From the NCBI GenBank assembly GCA_022822865.1, contig JAJDYJ010000009.1, positions 1 through 56,344 on the forward strand: 56,344 nt of DNA. The letters are read 5' to 3'. The notes beneath the pieces are model-generated. The model saw nothing but the letters and a program-made list of their open reading frames with translations. It did not search any database and was not told where the DNA came from. This DNA comes from Pseudomonadales bacterium (lineage in GTDB: Bacteria; Pseudomonadota; Gammaproteobacteria; Pseudomonadales; Pseudohongiellaceae). Of the stretch, positions 24,492-33,665 are shown one piece after another. The position numbers and the translations under genes were made by a program. Numbering within the stretch: position 1 is the first letter of the stretch; the number at the start of each line of letters is the position of its first letter.

Positions 24492-24776
24492 ATGAGCACC
24501 GGCCAGGTCAAATGGTTCAATAACGCCAAGGGATTCGGCTTCATTTTACCGGACGATGGCGGGGACGATCTGTTCGCGCACTACTCCGCCATCGGCATGG
24601 ACGGTTACAAGACCCTGAAAGCCGGTCAACTCGTATCGTTCGACGCCGTGGAAGGGCCCAAGGGGCTGCACGCGGCGAACATCAGGCCATTGTCCGATAC
24701 GGAACCGAATTCCGCGGAATCCGATCCGGAACCGAATTCGTCGGAGCCCGCGGCGGAAACCGGCGACGGCGGCTGA
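24492..24776 (+). CDS. Cold-shock-domain protein, CspD-like
   Basis: 94 residues. The 68-residue cold-shock domain carries RNP1 (KGFGFI) and RNP2 (DLFAHY). An acidic Glu/Pro/Ser/Asp tail follows, which is unusual for short Csp proteins but seen in CspD-like members beside clpS. ATG 24492 ([10 protein letters not shown]) fits the family start. It binds single-stranded RNA or DNA; in E. coli CspD inhibits replication and is degraded by other proteases. Confidence 0.9.
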   Translation: MSTGQVKWFNNAKGFGFILPDDGGDDLFAHYSAIGMDGYKTLKAGQLVSFDAVEGPKGLHAANIRPLSDTEPNSAESDPEPNSSEPAAETGDGG

Positions 24777-24805
24777 GCCGCCGCCCTCTCCTGTCGTGCC
24801 GGCGC

Positions 24806-25285
24806 TCAGCCGTCGGCTTGCCAGCGGACGAGCGCTTCCCGGTCGCTCTCGCGGATGTTCACCCATTCGCTGCCGCCCCGGGTGACCTGTTTCTTCCAGA
24901 ACGGCGCCTCGCTTTTCAGATAGTCCATGATGAAATTTGCCGCCTCGAAGGTCTCGCCGCGATGGCGGCCGGCGACGCCGGCAAAGACGATCTGCTCGCC
25001 GGGGCGCAACACGCCCACTCGATGAACGACCCTGACCGCGAGCAGGTCCCAGCGTCGCTCCGCCTGCCCGACGATTTCGAGGATGCTCTTTTCGGTCATG
25101 CCCGGATAATGTTCCAGGCGCAGTTCCCGGACTTCGTCCGCGCCGCCGGCGTCGTAGAATTCCCGCACGAGGCCGCAGAAAGTCACCACCGCGCCGGCGC
25201 CGGGGGCATCGGCGCATAGTTGCCGGTATTCGGCGCCGAGATCGAAATCTTCGGTCTGTACGCTGATTCGCGCCATTTCAGCCAC
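24806..25285 (-). CDS. moaE: Molybdopterin synthase catalytic subunit MoaE
   Basis: 159 residues, or 156 from the alternative ATG at 25276. GAVVTFCGLVRE, LEHYPGM, HRVGVLRPGE, and the lysine motif APFWKKQ are conserved. MoaE holds precursor Z while MoaD delivers sulfur from its C-terminal thiocarboxylate. It overlaps moaD by 8 bp and is the last gene of a moaC-moaD-moaE operon. Confidence 0.95.
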   Translation of the reverse strand: MAEMARISVQTEDFDLGAEYRQLCADAPGAGAVVTFCGLVREFYDAGGADEVRELRLEHYPGMTEKSILEIVGQAERRWDLLAVRVVHRVGVLRPGEQIVFAGVAGRHRGETFEAANFIMDYLKSEAPFWKKQVTRGGSEWVNIRESDREALVRWQADG

Positions 25286-25532
25286 CGCTCATGGGCGGGA
25301 AGAAAGCGATCTCGTCGCCGTCCGCGACCGCCGCCTCGTCGCCGGCGACAGCCTGGTTCACCGCGACGAGCACCTGTTCCTGTTCGCCGAGCATGCGTTC
25401 GAAACCTTCGTCTACCGTACGCAGATGGCGGACCAGATCGGCTACCGTGGCAACGTCACTGGGTATTTCAATCTGTTCCCGGTCCCGGCCGACGGCTTCC
25501 CGCACGCTGGCGAAATAGTGAATCCGCAACAT
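25278..25532 (-). CDS. moaD: Molybdopterin synthase sulfur carrier MoaD
   Basis: 84 residues from ATG 25532, which overlaps the moaC stop as ATGA. The ubiquitin-like fold ends in the essential Gly-Gly (FFPPMSGG), which is adenylated and thiocarboxylated by MoeB. The N-terminal YFASVREAVG is typical. Confidence 0.94.
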   Translation of the reverse strand: MLRIHYFASVREAVGRDREQIEIPSDVATVADLVRHLRTVDEGFERMLGEQEQVLVAVNQAVAGDEAAVADGDEIAFFPPMSGG

Positions 25533-26029
25533 CAGCCGCCCCGCTCCGAGCGCTGGTAGCGGCCGCTGCGGCCGCCGGATTTTTCCAGCAGGCACAATCC
25601 TTCGACGCTCATGCCGCGGTCGACCGCCTTGCACATGTCGTAAATCGTCAGCGCGCTGACCGCGGCGGCGGTCAGGGCTTCCATCTCGACCCCCGTGGGC
25701 CCGTTCACCTTGCAGGTCGCCGTGATTTCGACGCAATTCGTTTCCCGGTTCAATTCGAGGCGGACATCGACTGAACTGAGCATCAGCGGATGGCACATGG
25801 GAATGAGCGCCGCGCAATTCTTGGCAGCCTGGATTCCGGCGATCCGCGCCACGGTCAGTACGTCGCCTTTCTTGTGCCCCCCCGCGGCGATCAACTCCAG
25901 CGTTTCCGCTTTCATGCGTACGCGGGCGCCGGCGGCCGCCACGCGCCGGCTGTCGGGCTTGTCGCCGACATCGACCATTCTCGCATTGCCGGATTCGTCC
26001 AGATGCGTCAGTCCGCTCATATTCCGCAC
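25532..26029 (-). CDS. moaC: Cyclic pyranopterin monophosphate synthase MoaC
   Basis: 165 residues, or 162 from ATG 26020 (MSGLTHLD), which is the more usual start. [23 protein letters not shown], and [11 protein letters not shown], with the active-site lysine in MCKAVDRGM, are conserved. It converts the MoaA product to cPMP. moaA is not in the window. Its upstream region, shared with mnmA, contains two copies of the dispersed hairpin repeat. Confidence 0.95.
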   Translation of the reverse strand: MRNMSGLTHLDESGNARMVDVGDKPDSRRVAAAGARVRMKAETLELIAAGGHKKGDVLTVARIAGIQAAKNCAALIPMCHPLMLSSVDVRLELNRETNCVEITATCKVNGPTGVEMEALTAAAVSALTIYDMCKAVDRGMSVEGLCLLEKSGGRSGRYQRSERGG

Positions 26030-26071
26030 TCCATGGTCCAGGCGTCATTATCCACGTTTTTTCGCCATTAC

Positions 26072-26101
26072 GGGACACCCATACTTTTATGGGACACCCA
26101 T
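26072..26101. repeat. Two GGGACACCCAT hairpin repeats between moaC and mnmA
   Basis: GGGACACCCAT at 26072-26082 and ATGGGACACCCAT at 26089-26101, same orientation, with cores 19 bp apart. They lie in the divergent promoter region of moaC and mnmA. Confidence 0.88.
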
Positions 26102-26143
26102 CGCAAACCAGTGGGGGTGGCTTCCTGTTAAAATGCGCGCTGC

Positions 26144-27247
26144 ATGAAAACGGCGGATTCACAAGGCCCGCGAGTGATCGTGGGGATGTCCGGCGGCGTC
26201 GACTCTTCGGTCGCCGCCAGTCTGCTGCTGCGCCAGGGATACCAGGTCGAAGGCCTGTTCATGAAGAACTGGGAAGAGGACGACGGTACCGAATATTGCA
26301 CCGCCGAGGCCGATCTGGCCGACGCCAGGGCGGTCTGTGAAGTGCTCGGCATCGAGTTGCACGAGGCCAATTTCGCGGCCGAATACTGGGACGATGTGTT
26401 CCGGCATTTCCTCGAGGAATACCGGCAGGGCCGCACGCCGAACCCCGATGTCGTCTGCAATCGCGAAATCAAGTTCAAGGCCTTCCTCGAATACGCCCTC
26501 GAACTCGGCGCGGACCTGATCGCGACCGGCCACTACGCACGCCGCCTGGAAAGGGACACCCATGTCTGGTTGTGCAAGGGCGCCGACGCCAACAAGGATC
26601 AAAGTTATTTTCTTTGCGAAGTCAGCGAGGCCTGCATCCGCCGCTGCCTGTTTCCCCTCGGCGAGATAACCAAGCCCGAAGTGCGGAAACTGGCGCAAGA
26701 GTTGAAACTGCCGACACACGACAAGAAGGACAGCACCGGAATCTGTTTCATCGGCGAACGCAAGTTCAGTGACTTCCTGCAACGCTATCTGCCGGCCCAG
26801 CCCGGACCGATCAAGACGCCCGCGGGAGACGAGATCGGACGGCACCAGGGGCTGATGTATTACACTGTCGGCCAGCGCCAGGGGCTTGGAATCGGCGGTT
26901 TGCGCGATTATCCGGAAGCGCCCTGGTATGTGGCGCGCAAGGATCTTGCGAGCAACGCGCTGTACGTCGTGCAAGGCGAGGACCACGCGGAATTGCAAAG
27001 CAATGGCCTGATCGCGGACATGCCGGCCTGGATCAATGGCGAGACTCCGCCGCTGCCGCTGCGCTGCTGCGCCAAGACGCGCTACCGGCAGCCGGATTTC
27101 GACTGCGAGATCGACAGCGCCGGCGAGCAGGGGTTGCGGGTCGAGTTCGACCGCCCGCAGACAGCGGTCACGCCGGGCCAATATGTGGTCTTCTACCAGG
27201 ACGATCGCTGTCTTGGCGGCGCGCCGATCGAACGCTGTCTGCATTGA
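26144..27247 (+). CDS. mnmA: tRNA-specific 2-thiouridylase MnmA
   Basis: 367 residues. The PP-loop [12 protein letters not shown] is at the N terminus. The catalytic cysteines are Cys105 ([11 protein letters not shown]) and Cys201 ([12 protein letters not shown]). It thiolates U34 of tRNA Lys, Glu, and Gln using sulfur from the Tus relay encoded at 11.7-13.1 kb. A copy of the dispersed repeat encodes RDTH at residues 137-140, in the variable loop after ATGHYAR. purB follows, as is usual, but hflD is missing between them. Confidence 0.96.
   Translation: MKTADSQGPRVIVGMSGGVDSSVAASLLLRQGYQVEGLFMKNWEEDDGTEYCTAEADLADARAVCEVLGIELHEANFAAEYWDDVFRHFLEEYRQGRTPNPDVVCNREIKFKAFLEYALELGADLIATGHYARRLERDTHVWLCKGADANKDQSYFLCEVSEACIRRCLFPLGEITKPEVRKLAQELKLPTHDKKDSTGICFIGERKFSDFLQRYLPAQPGPIKTPAGDEIGRHQGLMYYTVGQRQGLGIGGLRDYPEAPWYVARKDLASNALYVVQGEDHAELQSNGLIADMPAWINGETPPLPLRCCAKTRYRQPDFDCEIDSAGEQGLRVEFDRPQTAVTPGQYVVFYQDDRCLGGAPIERCLH
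26553..26563 (+). repeat. GGGACACCCAT copy inside mnmA
   Basis: The 11-bp core matches perfectly and is read in frame as RDTH between the conserved ATGHYAR and the KGAD.NKDQSY motif. E. coli MnmA has different residues at this variable site. A single 11-mer in a coding region could be chance, but the RDTH reading recurs in argD and ppc. Confidence 0.55.
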
Positions 27248-27308
27248 GGCGCGGTTTTGAAACCGTGACAGGCATCTCGCGGGCCAGCCTGTCCGCCGGA
27301 GAACCAGA

Positions 27309-28688
27309 ATGAACCAGGACCAGGAACACGAATTGCTTTCGCTTTCTCCGCTCGACGGACGCTATCGCGAAAAATGTGCCGAACTGGCGCCCATATTCAG
27401 CGAATACGGCCTCATGCGTTATCGGGTGCGGGTCGAAATCGAATGGCTGCTGAAGCTGGCCGCCGAGCCCGGCGTCGCCGAATGTCCGCCATTGGGCGAT
27501 GACGCCAGGGATTTTCTCCGGAATCTTGCCGCCGGCTTTTCAACCGCCGACGCCGCGCGCGTCAAGGAACTCGAGGCGACCACTCGCCACGACGTCAAGG
27601 CCGTCGAATATTTTCTCAAGGAGAAACTTTCGGAAAAGCCCGAACTTACGCCGCATCTCGAGTTCGTGCATTTCGCCTGCACCACCTGGGACATCAACAA
27701 TCTTGCCTATGCGCTGATGTTGCGCGATGGCCGCGGAGTGCTGGGTTCGGCGCTTGCGCAACTGGCCGAGGCCTTGGCCGCCATGAGCGAGGAGTTTGCC
27801 GCGCAACCGATGCTTTCGCGCACGCATGGTCAACCGGCTTCTCCCACCACCATGGGCAAGGAACTCGCGAATTTTGTCTGGCGTTTGCAGCGTGAGTCGG
27901 GAATATTTCAGGAGATCGAACTGCTTGGCAAAATAAACGGCGCGGTGGGGAATTACAACGCCCATGTCGCGGCCTATCCAGCGGTCGATTGGCCCAAACT
28001 GGCTCAAGATTTCGTCGAGAGCTTCGGCCTGGGCTGGAATCCCTATACCACGCAGATTGAGCCTTACGACTCGTTCTCCGAATATTGCGCCGCGCTCGGC
28101 CGCCTGAACACGATTATTCTCGATCTCGACCGCGACCTCTGGACGTACATCTCGCTGGGCTACTTCCGGCAGCGCGCGGTTGCCGGCGAAGTGGGCTCTT
28201 CGACGATGCCGCACAAGGTCAATCCCATCGATTTCGAGAATTCCGAGGGCAATGCGGGAGTGGCCAACTCCCTGTTGCATCATCTGGCGGTGAAACTGCC
28301 GATCTCGCGCCTGCAACGGGACTTGAGCGATTCGACGGTACTTCGCAATTTCGGTATCGCCCTGGGCTACAGTCTGCTCGCCTTTCGTTCGACACTGGCG
28401 GGGCTCGGCAAGCTGGAACTCGACGCGGCGGCAATCGATGCCGACATCGATAATTGCTGGGAAATTCTCGCCGAGGCGATTCAGACGGTTATGCGCCGTC
28501 ATGGTGTGCCGGAGCCGTACGAGAAATTGAAAGAGCTTACCCGGGGGCGCAAGGTGGACGAGGCGGCCATTCGTGCTTTTGTTGAAAAGCTCGATATTCC
28601 CGATAAGTCCAGGGAATCGCTGTTGCAACAAACCCCTCGAACCTACCTGGGCAAGGCCGTCGACTTAGCGGCTTCTATTCGGGAATGA
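27309..28688 (+). CDS. purB: Adenylosuccinate lyase
   Basis: 459 residues of the gammaproteobacterial PurB type. LSPLDGRYR is at the N terminus, with TSRTHGQ-like MLSRTHGQPASPTTMGKE and the signature SSTMPHKVNPIDFEN. It releases fumarate from SAICAR and adenylosuccinate in purine synthesis. It follows mnmA by 61 bp. Its 3' end overlaps the convergent thrH by 14 bp. Confidence 0.97.
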   Translation: MNQDQEHELLSLSPLDGRYREKCAELAPIFSEYGLMRYRVRVEIEWLLKLAAEPGVAECPPLGDDARDFLRNLAAGFSTADAARVKELEATTRHDVKAVEYFLKEKLSEKPELTPHLEFVHFACTTWDINNLAYALMLRDGRGVLGSALAQLAEALAAMSEEFAAQPMLSRTHGQPASPTTMGKELANFVWRLQRESGIFQEIELLGKINGAVGNYNAHVAAYPAVDWPKLAQDFVESFGLGWNPYTTQIEPYDSFSEYCAALGRLNTIILDLDRDLWTYISLGYFRQRAVAGEVGSSTMPHKVNPIDFENSEGNAGVANSLLHHLAVKLPISRLQRDLSDSTVLRNFGIALGYSLLAFRSTLAGLGKLELDAAAIDADIDNCWEILAEAIQTVMRRHGVPEPYEKLKELTRGRKVDEAAIRAFVEKLDIPDKSRESLLQQTPRTYLGKAVDLAASIRE

Positions 28689-29289
28689 CGCGTTCACTGG
28701 CCAGGCGGAACTGGTCTCGCAGTTCTTCGAAGGTGCTTACCGAGGGGTATTGCGGGAAGGCTTCTATTACGCTGGCGGGGGCTCGGAAGAGGATGCCGGA
28801 GTCGGCTTCTTCGAGCATGGTGGTGTCGTTGTAGGAGTCGCCGGCGGCGATTACGCGGAATTTCAGCGTGTGCAGGGCTTTTACGCTTTGGCGCTTGGGG
28901 TCTTTCTGGCGCAGTTTGTAGCCGGTGATGCGGCCGTTGACGATTTCGAGGCGGTGGCAGAAAAGCGCCGGGAAATCGAGTTGGCGCATCAGGGGGTGGG
29001 AGAATTCGTAGAAGGTGTCGGAGAGAATGATTACCTGGAAGCGCGCTCTGAGCCAATCGAGAAAGTCTTTCGCGCCTTCGAGGGGCGCCATGCCGGCGAT
29101 GACCTGCTGGATTTCGTCCACGCCCAATCGGTGTTTCTCAAGCAGTCCGAGCCGCTGGCGCATGAGTTCGTCGTAGTCGGGTATGTCCCGGGTGGTTGCG
29201 CGTAGCGCGTCGATGCCGGTGTGTTCGGCGACGCCTATCCAGATTTCGGGTACGAGCACTCCTTCGAGATCGAGACAGGCTATTTCCAC
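28675..29289 (-). CDS. thrH: Phosphoserine phosphatase / homoserine phosphotransferase ThrH
   Basis: 204 residues, HAD superfamily. The first motif is [13 protein letters not shown] with DLEG in place of the common DxDx, which is characteristic of Thr[10 protein letters not shown] is motif 2, and [12 protein letters not shown] is motif 4. In Pseudomonas ThrH transfers phosphate from phosphoserine to homoserine. Here it lies alone, convergent with purB and divergent from cysH. Confidence 0.92.
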   Translation of the reverse strand: MEIACLDLEGVLVPEIWIGVAEHTGIDALRATTRDIPDYDELMRQRLGLLEKHRLGVDEIQQVIAGMAPLEGAKDFLDWLRARFQVIILSDTFYEFSHPLMRQLDFPALFCHRLEIVNGRITGYKLRQKDPKRQSVKALHTLKFRVIAAGDSYNDTTMLEEADSGILFRAPASVIEAFPQYPSVSTFEELRDQFRLASERVIPE

Positions 29290-29404
29290 GGTTCCAACTC
29301 CCCCTTGCGAATGGGCGCAAATCTAGCAGATACCGGCCCCGGCTTTCAAAAGCCCGCGGGCGGGACTTTACGCTGGGGGGAAAATTATCGAGAATCGCCG
29401 CTCC

Positions 29405-29415
29405 ATGGGTGTCCC
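29405..29415 (-). repeat. GGGACACCCAT copy just before cysH
   Basis: ATGGGTGTCCC on the plus strand ends 8 bp before the cysH start codons. The place normally occupied by the ribosome-binding site is thus partly repeat sequence. Confidence 0.8.
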
Positions 29416-29423
29416 TTCTTGGC

Positions 29424-30137
29424 ATGATGACTCCTGATGTCGATCTCAAGCAACTGAACGCGCGTTTCGCGGATGCTTCGCCGCGGGAAATCCTCGCTTG
29501 CGCTTTTGAGTCCTGGCCGAACTGCGCGCTGTCCTTCAGCGGCGCGGAAGATGTGTTGCTGTTGCATCTTGCGAGCAAGTTGCGGCCGGACGTTCGGGTC
29601 TTCACGCTCGATACCGGCCGGCTGCATGAACAGACCCATGAGTTCATTGAGCGCGTACGCGAAACCTATGGGGTGCGGATCGACATGCTTTATCCGGACG
29701 CCAAACGCTTGCAGCGCCTGGTCAGCGAGAAGGGCCTGTTCAGCTTCTATCGCGACGGCCACGACGAATGTTGCGGCATTCGCAAGATCGAACCCATGCG
29801 GCGCCATCTGGCAGGCTTCGATGCGTGGATCAGCGGAATACGCCGGGATCAGTCCCCCACCCGCCGGGAAATCGACGTGTTCGAGGTCGACGGGCAGTTC
29901 TCCGGGATGGGTGTCCCATTGATCAAGATCAATCCGCTTGCAAACCGGACTTCAGGCGAGGTATGGAATCAGATCAGGATGCTCGAGATTCCCTATAATC
30001 CCCTGCACGATCAGGGCTTCGCCAGTATCGGCTGCGAACCTTGCACCCGGCCCACGGGGCCCGGCCAGCACGAACGCGAGGGTCGCTGGTGGTGGGAGGA
30101 AGCCACCCTCAAGGAATGCGGATTGCACAAGAAGTAA
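29424..30137 (+). CDS. cysH: Assimilatory adenylyl-sulfate (APS) reductase
   Basis: 237 residues from the first of two adjacent ATGs (29424, 29427). The paired cysteines Cys116-Cys117 (DECCGIRK) and Cys204/Cys207 (GCEPCT) form the 4Fe-4S site that distinguishes APS reductases from PAPS reductases. [13 protein letters not shown] is the substrate motif. It reduces APS to sulfite with thioredoxin. Residues 162-165 (MGVP), before KINPLANRT, are encoded by a dispersed-repeat copy. The C-terminal Cys expected for thioredoxin exchange appears in LKECGLHKK. Confidence 0.94.
   Translation: MMTPDVDLKQLNARFADASPREILACAFESWPNCALSFSGAEDVLLLHLASKLRPDVRVFTLDTGRLHEQTHEFIERVRETYGVRIDMLYPDAKRLQRLVSEKGLFSFYRDGHDECCGIRKIEPMRRHLAGFDAWISGIRRDQSPTRREIDVFEVDGQFSGMGVPLIKINPLANRTSGEVWNQIRMLEIPYNPLHDQGFASIGCEPCTRPTGPGQHEREGRWWWEEATLKECGLHKK
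29907..29919 (-). repeat. ATGGGTGTCCCAT hairpin copy inside cysH
   Basis: A full 13-bp copy with 5-bp arms is read in frame as MGVP. In APS reductases this position is a short variable loop between the EVD(G/R)QF segment and the K(I/F)NPLA motif, so the copy appears to lengthen a loop without breaking the fold. Confidence 0.75.
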
Positions 30138-30138
30138 C

Positions 30139-30909
30139 ATGGACTTTCTGATTCAGGTTCTGGCGGGAGCCGTGGTCGGCTTCGCCATCGGGGTGACCGG
30201 CGTGGGGGGCGGTTCGCTGATGACGCCGTTTCTGCTCATCATCGGATATCCGGCGCCTGTCGCCATCGGCACCGATCTGTTCTACGCGGGGATTACCAAG
30301 CTGGGCGGTGCCTTCTCGCACCACCGGCGCCATCATGTCGCCTGGCCGATCGTCGCCTATCTCGCCGCCGGCAGCATCCCGGCCGCCATTGCCGTGCACG
30401 TGCTGCTGCTCGACGAGCAGTTCCAGAACTCGGCCCTGTTCGAGGAAGTGCTGACCCGCAGCCTGGGCGCGATGCTTATCGTCACCAGCCTGATTCTCAT
30501 TCTGCAGAACCGGCTGCCGAGAGTTCCGCGGGCGCACAAGCGCGAATCGTTTTTTCTCACCTTGCTGACCGGCGCGTTTCTCGGCGTCTGCGTGACGCTT
30601 TCCTCGGTCGGCGCCGGAGCTTTCGGCGCCGCGGTCCTGCTCATGCTGCATTCGCGGCTGTCGGCGGTGCGGATTGTCGGCACCGACATCGCCCATGCGG
30701 TTCCACTCACGCTGATTGCGGGCCTGGGCTATCTGGGCGCCGGTTTCGTCGACCCGATCCTGCTGCTGAGTCTCCTCATCGGCTCGCTGCCGGCCATCCA
30801 GCTTGGCTCGCGCGTCGGTCATCTGCTGCCCGAACGGATCCTGCGCGTGGCGCTGATCCTGATATTGGGCGTCCTCGGAATCTATTACAGCGTTCTGGTC
30901 CGGGCGTAG
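30139..30909 (+). CDS. TauE/SafE-family sulfite exporter-like membrane protein
   Basis: 256 residues with about eight hydrophobic helices. The family motif GFAIGVTGVGGGSLMTP near the N terminus and its inverted-repeat counterpart (VCVTLSSVGAGAFGAA) are clear. These proteins export sulfite, sulfonates, or other organic anions. The gene begins 1 bp after the cysH stop, suggesting an operon in which it could relieve excess sulfite or move a sulfur compound. Confidence 0.88.
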   Translation: MDFLIQVLAGAVVGFAIGVTGVGGGSLMTPFLLIIGYPAPVAIGTDLFYAGITKLGGAFSHHRRHHVAWPIVAYLAAGSIPAAIAVHVLLLDEQFQNSALFEEVLTRSLGAMLIVTSLILILQNRLPRVPRAHKRESFFLTLLTGAFLGVCVTLSSVGAGAFGAAVLLMLHSRLSAVRIVGTDIAHAVPLTLIAGLGYLGAGFVDPILLLSLLIGSLPAIQLGSRVGHLLPERILRVALILILGVLGIYYSVLVRA

Positions 30910-31815
30910 TCAGCGATTCAGCACGCCATGGGGCACATGGCCCGTGGCGACGAGATCGCTTGCCGAATCGCAATATTCGCGATGGTCGTCGAAATAGATG
31001 TCGGCCTCGAAGGCCTGCAGGAAGGATTCCTTGGGCAATCCGCCGAGGAAAAGCGACTCGTCGATGCGGATGTTCCAGGCGCGCAAGGTGCGCACCACGC
31101 GTTCGTGGGCCGGCGCCGAGCGGGCGGTGATCAGGCAGGTGCTGATCGGCGCCTCGCCGTCGGGAAAGGCCGTCTGGATCTGCTGCAAGGCGGCCAGGAA
31201 CGGCTTGAAGGGGCCGCCTTCGAGCGGTTCCCTGGCGGCCCGGCTCTCATTGCGGGTGAAACTTTCCAGCCCTTCTTCCTGGTAGATCTTTTCCGATTCG
31301 TCGGAAAACAGTACGGCGTCGCCGTCGAAGGCGATTTTCAGATGATCGTCCGACTTCCGGCTATGCCTCGACGGCACGATCGTCGCCGCCGCAACGCCGA
31401 GTTCGAGCGCCTGGCGCACGTCGGCGCCGTCGAGAGAGAGAAACAACTGGCTGCCGAAGGCCGGAATGTAGCGATAAGGGCTGTTGCCGCTGCAGAATGC
31501 GGCACGGGTAATCGACAACTTGTAATGCTGGATCGAATGGAAGATTCGCAATCCGGTGTCGGCGCTGTTGCGCGACAGCAGGATGACTTCGACCGCGGGA
31601 TGGTCGAGAACCCCGTTGAGTTTCAATAACTTGTTGACGAGATTGAAGGCGACGCCCGGCTTGAGCGGCTCGTTTTCCTCGGCGATCTGGTGCTCCCGGT
31701 AAGCCGCCAGCCCTTCTTCCTCGTAAATGCGATGGCTGTCCGCGAGGTCGAACAGGGCGCGCGATGAAATCGCGACTACCAGCCGGTCCCTTTTTTTCAC
31801 TGTCTTACTTGACAC
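30910..31815 (-). CDS. Cytosolic 5'-nucleotidase family protein
   Basis: 301 residues from GTG 31815, preceded by GAGAGA; no ATG is available in frame, and GTG 31800 is an alternative. Conserved segments are RLVVAISSRALFDLADSH, the LSRNSADTGLRIF motif, KIAFDGDAVLFSDESE, and the C-terminal DIYFDDHREYC, all from the bacterial 5'-nucleotidase family related to vertebrate cN-I. It would hydrolyse nucleoside monophosphates, but the substrate preference is not known. Confidence 0.85.
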   Translation of the reverse strand: MSSKTVKKRDRLVVAISSRALFDLADSHRIYEEEGLAAYREHQIAEENEPLKPGVAFNLVNKLLKLNGVLDHPAVEVILLSRNSADTGLRIFHSIQHYKLSITRAAFCSGNSPYRYIPAFGSQLFLSLDGADVRQALELGVAAATIVPSRHSRKSDDHLKIAFDGDAVLFSDESEKIYQEEGLESFTRNESRAAREPLEGGPFKPFLAALQQIQTAFPDGEAPISTCLITARSAPAHERVVRTLRAWNIRIDESLFLGGLPKESFLQAFEADIYFDDHREYCDSASDLVATGHVPHGVLNR

Positions 31816-31851
31816 GAACTGCGATTCTCTCTGACATTCTGTCCCGGTGAG

Positions 31852-31866
31852 GATGGGTGTCCCATC
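31852..31866. repeat. GATGGGTGTCCCATC hairpin between nucleotidase and patatin genes
   Basis: A perfect 6-bp stem with TGT loop lies in the divergent intergenic region, 27 bp before the patatin start. Confidence 0.85.
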
Positions 31867-31892
31867 ATTATGGGGCACAGGATACCGAATTT

Positions 31893-33026
31893 ATGAGTTT
31901 TTTGGCGGCAAGCGGCAAATTGCCGACGGGATTGATTCTCTCCGGCGGCGGCGCCCGCGCGGCTTACCAGGTCGGCGTATTGCGGGCGCTGGCCAGACTG
32001 CTCCCCGAACGCGCGCCAAACCCCTTCGATATTATCTGCGGCACCTCTTCCGGCGCCTTGAACGCCGCCGTGCTCGCCACGGAGGCCGATCGCCTGCAAA
32101 ACGGCGTCAACTCGCTCTCGGAGATCTGGGGCAATATCAGCAGCGACACGGTTTACGAGCCGATGACGGGCAACCTGTTCGTCAGCGTGTCCAATCTGAT
32201 GCTCTCGATCGTCGCCGGCGGCGCCGCTCCACGGGCTTCGGCCTTCCTCGACAACAAGCCGCTGCGCAAACTGCTGAAGCGCAAACTCGAACTCGACAAG
32301 ATCCAGCGCAACATCGACCGCGGCCTGCTCGACGCCCTCGGCATCACCACATCCGCCTATGGCACCGGCGCCTCGGTTTCCTTCTATCAGGCCGTCAAGG
32401 GAATCGAGGACTGGACCGGGCCGCATCGCATCGGCCGGCGCTGCAAGCTCGGCATCAAGCACCTGATGGCTTCCTGCGCGATCCCCCTGCTGTTCCCGGC
32501 GGTTCCGATCGCGGGTCAATACTATTGCGACGGCGCCGTGCGGCAGGTGTCGCCCGCCAGCCCGGCCCTGCGGCTCGGTGCGCGGCGGCTGTTCGTAGTC
32601 GGCGTCAGCGGCAACCGCAGCAAGGCCGGCAGCGACGAAAGCCTGACCGAGGAGCCGTCGAGCTACCAGGTGCTCGGCCACATCATGAACGGCGCCTTCG
32701 TCGACACGCTGGAAAACGATCTGGACGTGCTCAGGCGCATGAACCGCATCGCGGGCCGCCGGGGCAATCCGGGCCGAACTTCCGGAGACAGCAGGGCGCC
32801 GGTGGAATTTCTGGAAATCTCTCCCAGCGAACGCGTCAACCAACTGGCCGTCGACTATTACGACGAATTGCCCAAGGGCATGGCGCGTTACATCAAGCAG
32901 GACAGTTCGAGCACCATGCTCAGCCTGATCCTGTTCGAGCATGGCTATTGCAACCGGCTCGCCGACCTCGGCTTCCACGACGCCATGGCCAAGGAAGACG
33001 AAATCCGCGAGTTTTTCGCTGACTAG
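31893..33026 (+). CDS. Patatin-like phospholipase
   Basis: 377 residues from ATG 31893 (MSFLAAS); a GTG inside the repeat at 31857 is an unlikely start. The oxyanion motif [13 protein letters not shown], the nucleophile GTSSG, and the catalytic Asp in YYCDGAVRQ are all present. It should hydrolyse acyl esters of phospholipids. There is no signal peptide, so it is probably cytoplasmic or peripheral. The end overlaps the convergent msrA by 4 bp. Confidence 0.9.
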   Translation: MSFLAASGKLPTGLILSGGGARAAYQVGVLRALARLLPERAPNPFDIICGTSSGALNAAVLATEADRLQNGVNSLSEIWGNISSDTVYEPMTGNLFVSVSNLMLSIVAGGAAPRASAFLDNKPLRKLLKRKLELDKIQRNIDRGLLDALGITTSAYGTGASVSFYQAVKGIEDWTGPHRIGRRCKLGIKHLMASCAIPLLFPAVPIAGQYYCDGAVRQVSPASPALRLGARRLFVVGVSGNRSKAGSDESLTEEPSSYQVLGHIMNGAFVDTLENDLDVLRRMNRIAGRRGNPGRTSGDSRAPVEFLEISPSERVNQLAVDYYDELPKGMARYIKQDSSSTMLSLILFEHGYCNRLADLGFHDAMAKEDEIREFFAD

Positions 33027-33598
33027 GCTTGCGGACGCATGCAGATGCCGGTTCCGGCGAGGCCGCAATAGCCGAAGGGATTCTTCGCCAGATATTGCTG
33101 GTGGTAGTCCTCGGCGTACCAGAACTGTTCCAGCGCCTTGATTTCCGTGGTGATTTTCGGAAAGTTCCGTTGCCTGAGCAAATCCTGGCAGCTTTCCAGG
33201 CTGGCCCTGGCGGCCTTGTCCTGCTCGGGGGACACGGTATAGATCGCCGAACGGTACTGGGTGCCGCGGTCGTTGCCCTGACGCATGCCCTGGGTCGGAT
33301 CGTGGTTTTCCCAGAATTCGGCGAGCAGTCGTTCGTAGCCGATCTGCCGCGGGTCGAACCAGACCAGCACGACTTCGGCGTGGCCGGTCATGCCGCCGCA
33401 GACGTCTTCATACGTCGGATTTGCGCTTGTGCCGCCGGCGTAGCCGACGGCGGTGCTATGGACGCCGGGCAATTGCCAGAACAGGCGTTCCGCGCCCCAG
33501 AAGCAGCCGAGGCCGAACACGGCTTTTTCGAGCCCCTCGGACATCGGCTCGCAGATACGGTTGCCGTTGACGAAATGGCAGGGGTCGAACTGGTTCAT
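33023..33598 (-). CDS. msrA: Peptide methionine-S-sulfoxide reductase MsrA
   Basis: 191 residues. The catalytic GCFWG motif, VGYAGG, EVV.V.FDP, and the C-terminal resolving cysteine region ([10 protein letters not shown]) identify MsrA. The extended N terminus (HFVNGNRI) is common in proteobacterial MsrA. It repairs S-methionine sulfoxide with thioredoxin as reductant. Confidence 0.95.
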   Translation of the reverse strand: MNQFDPCHFVNGNRICEPMSEGLEKAVFGLGCFWGAERLFWQLPGVHSTAVGYAGGTSANPTYEDVCGGMTGHAEVVLVWFDPRQIGYERLLAEFWENHDPTQGMRQGNDRGTQYRSAIYTVSPEQDKAARASLESCQDLLRQRNFPKITTEIKALEQFWYAEDYHQQYLAKNPFGYCGLAGTGICMRPQA

Positions 33599-33653
33599 AA
33601 TTGAATCAAATTGTGCGATAGCGCATGATAGCGCACTCGTTGCACTGTCTCAT

Positions 33654-33665
33654 ATGGACACCCAT
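33654..33665 (+). repeat. Degenerate repeat copy containing the argD start codon
   Basis: ATGGACACCCAT matches the hairpin repeat with one G missing. The final AT plus the next G is the ATG chosen as start of the aminotransferase gene. Confidence 0.5.
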
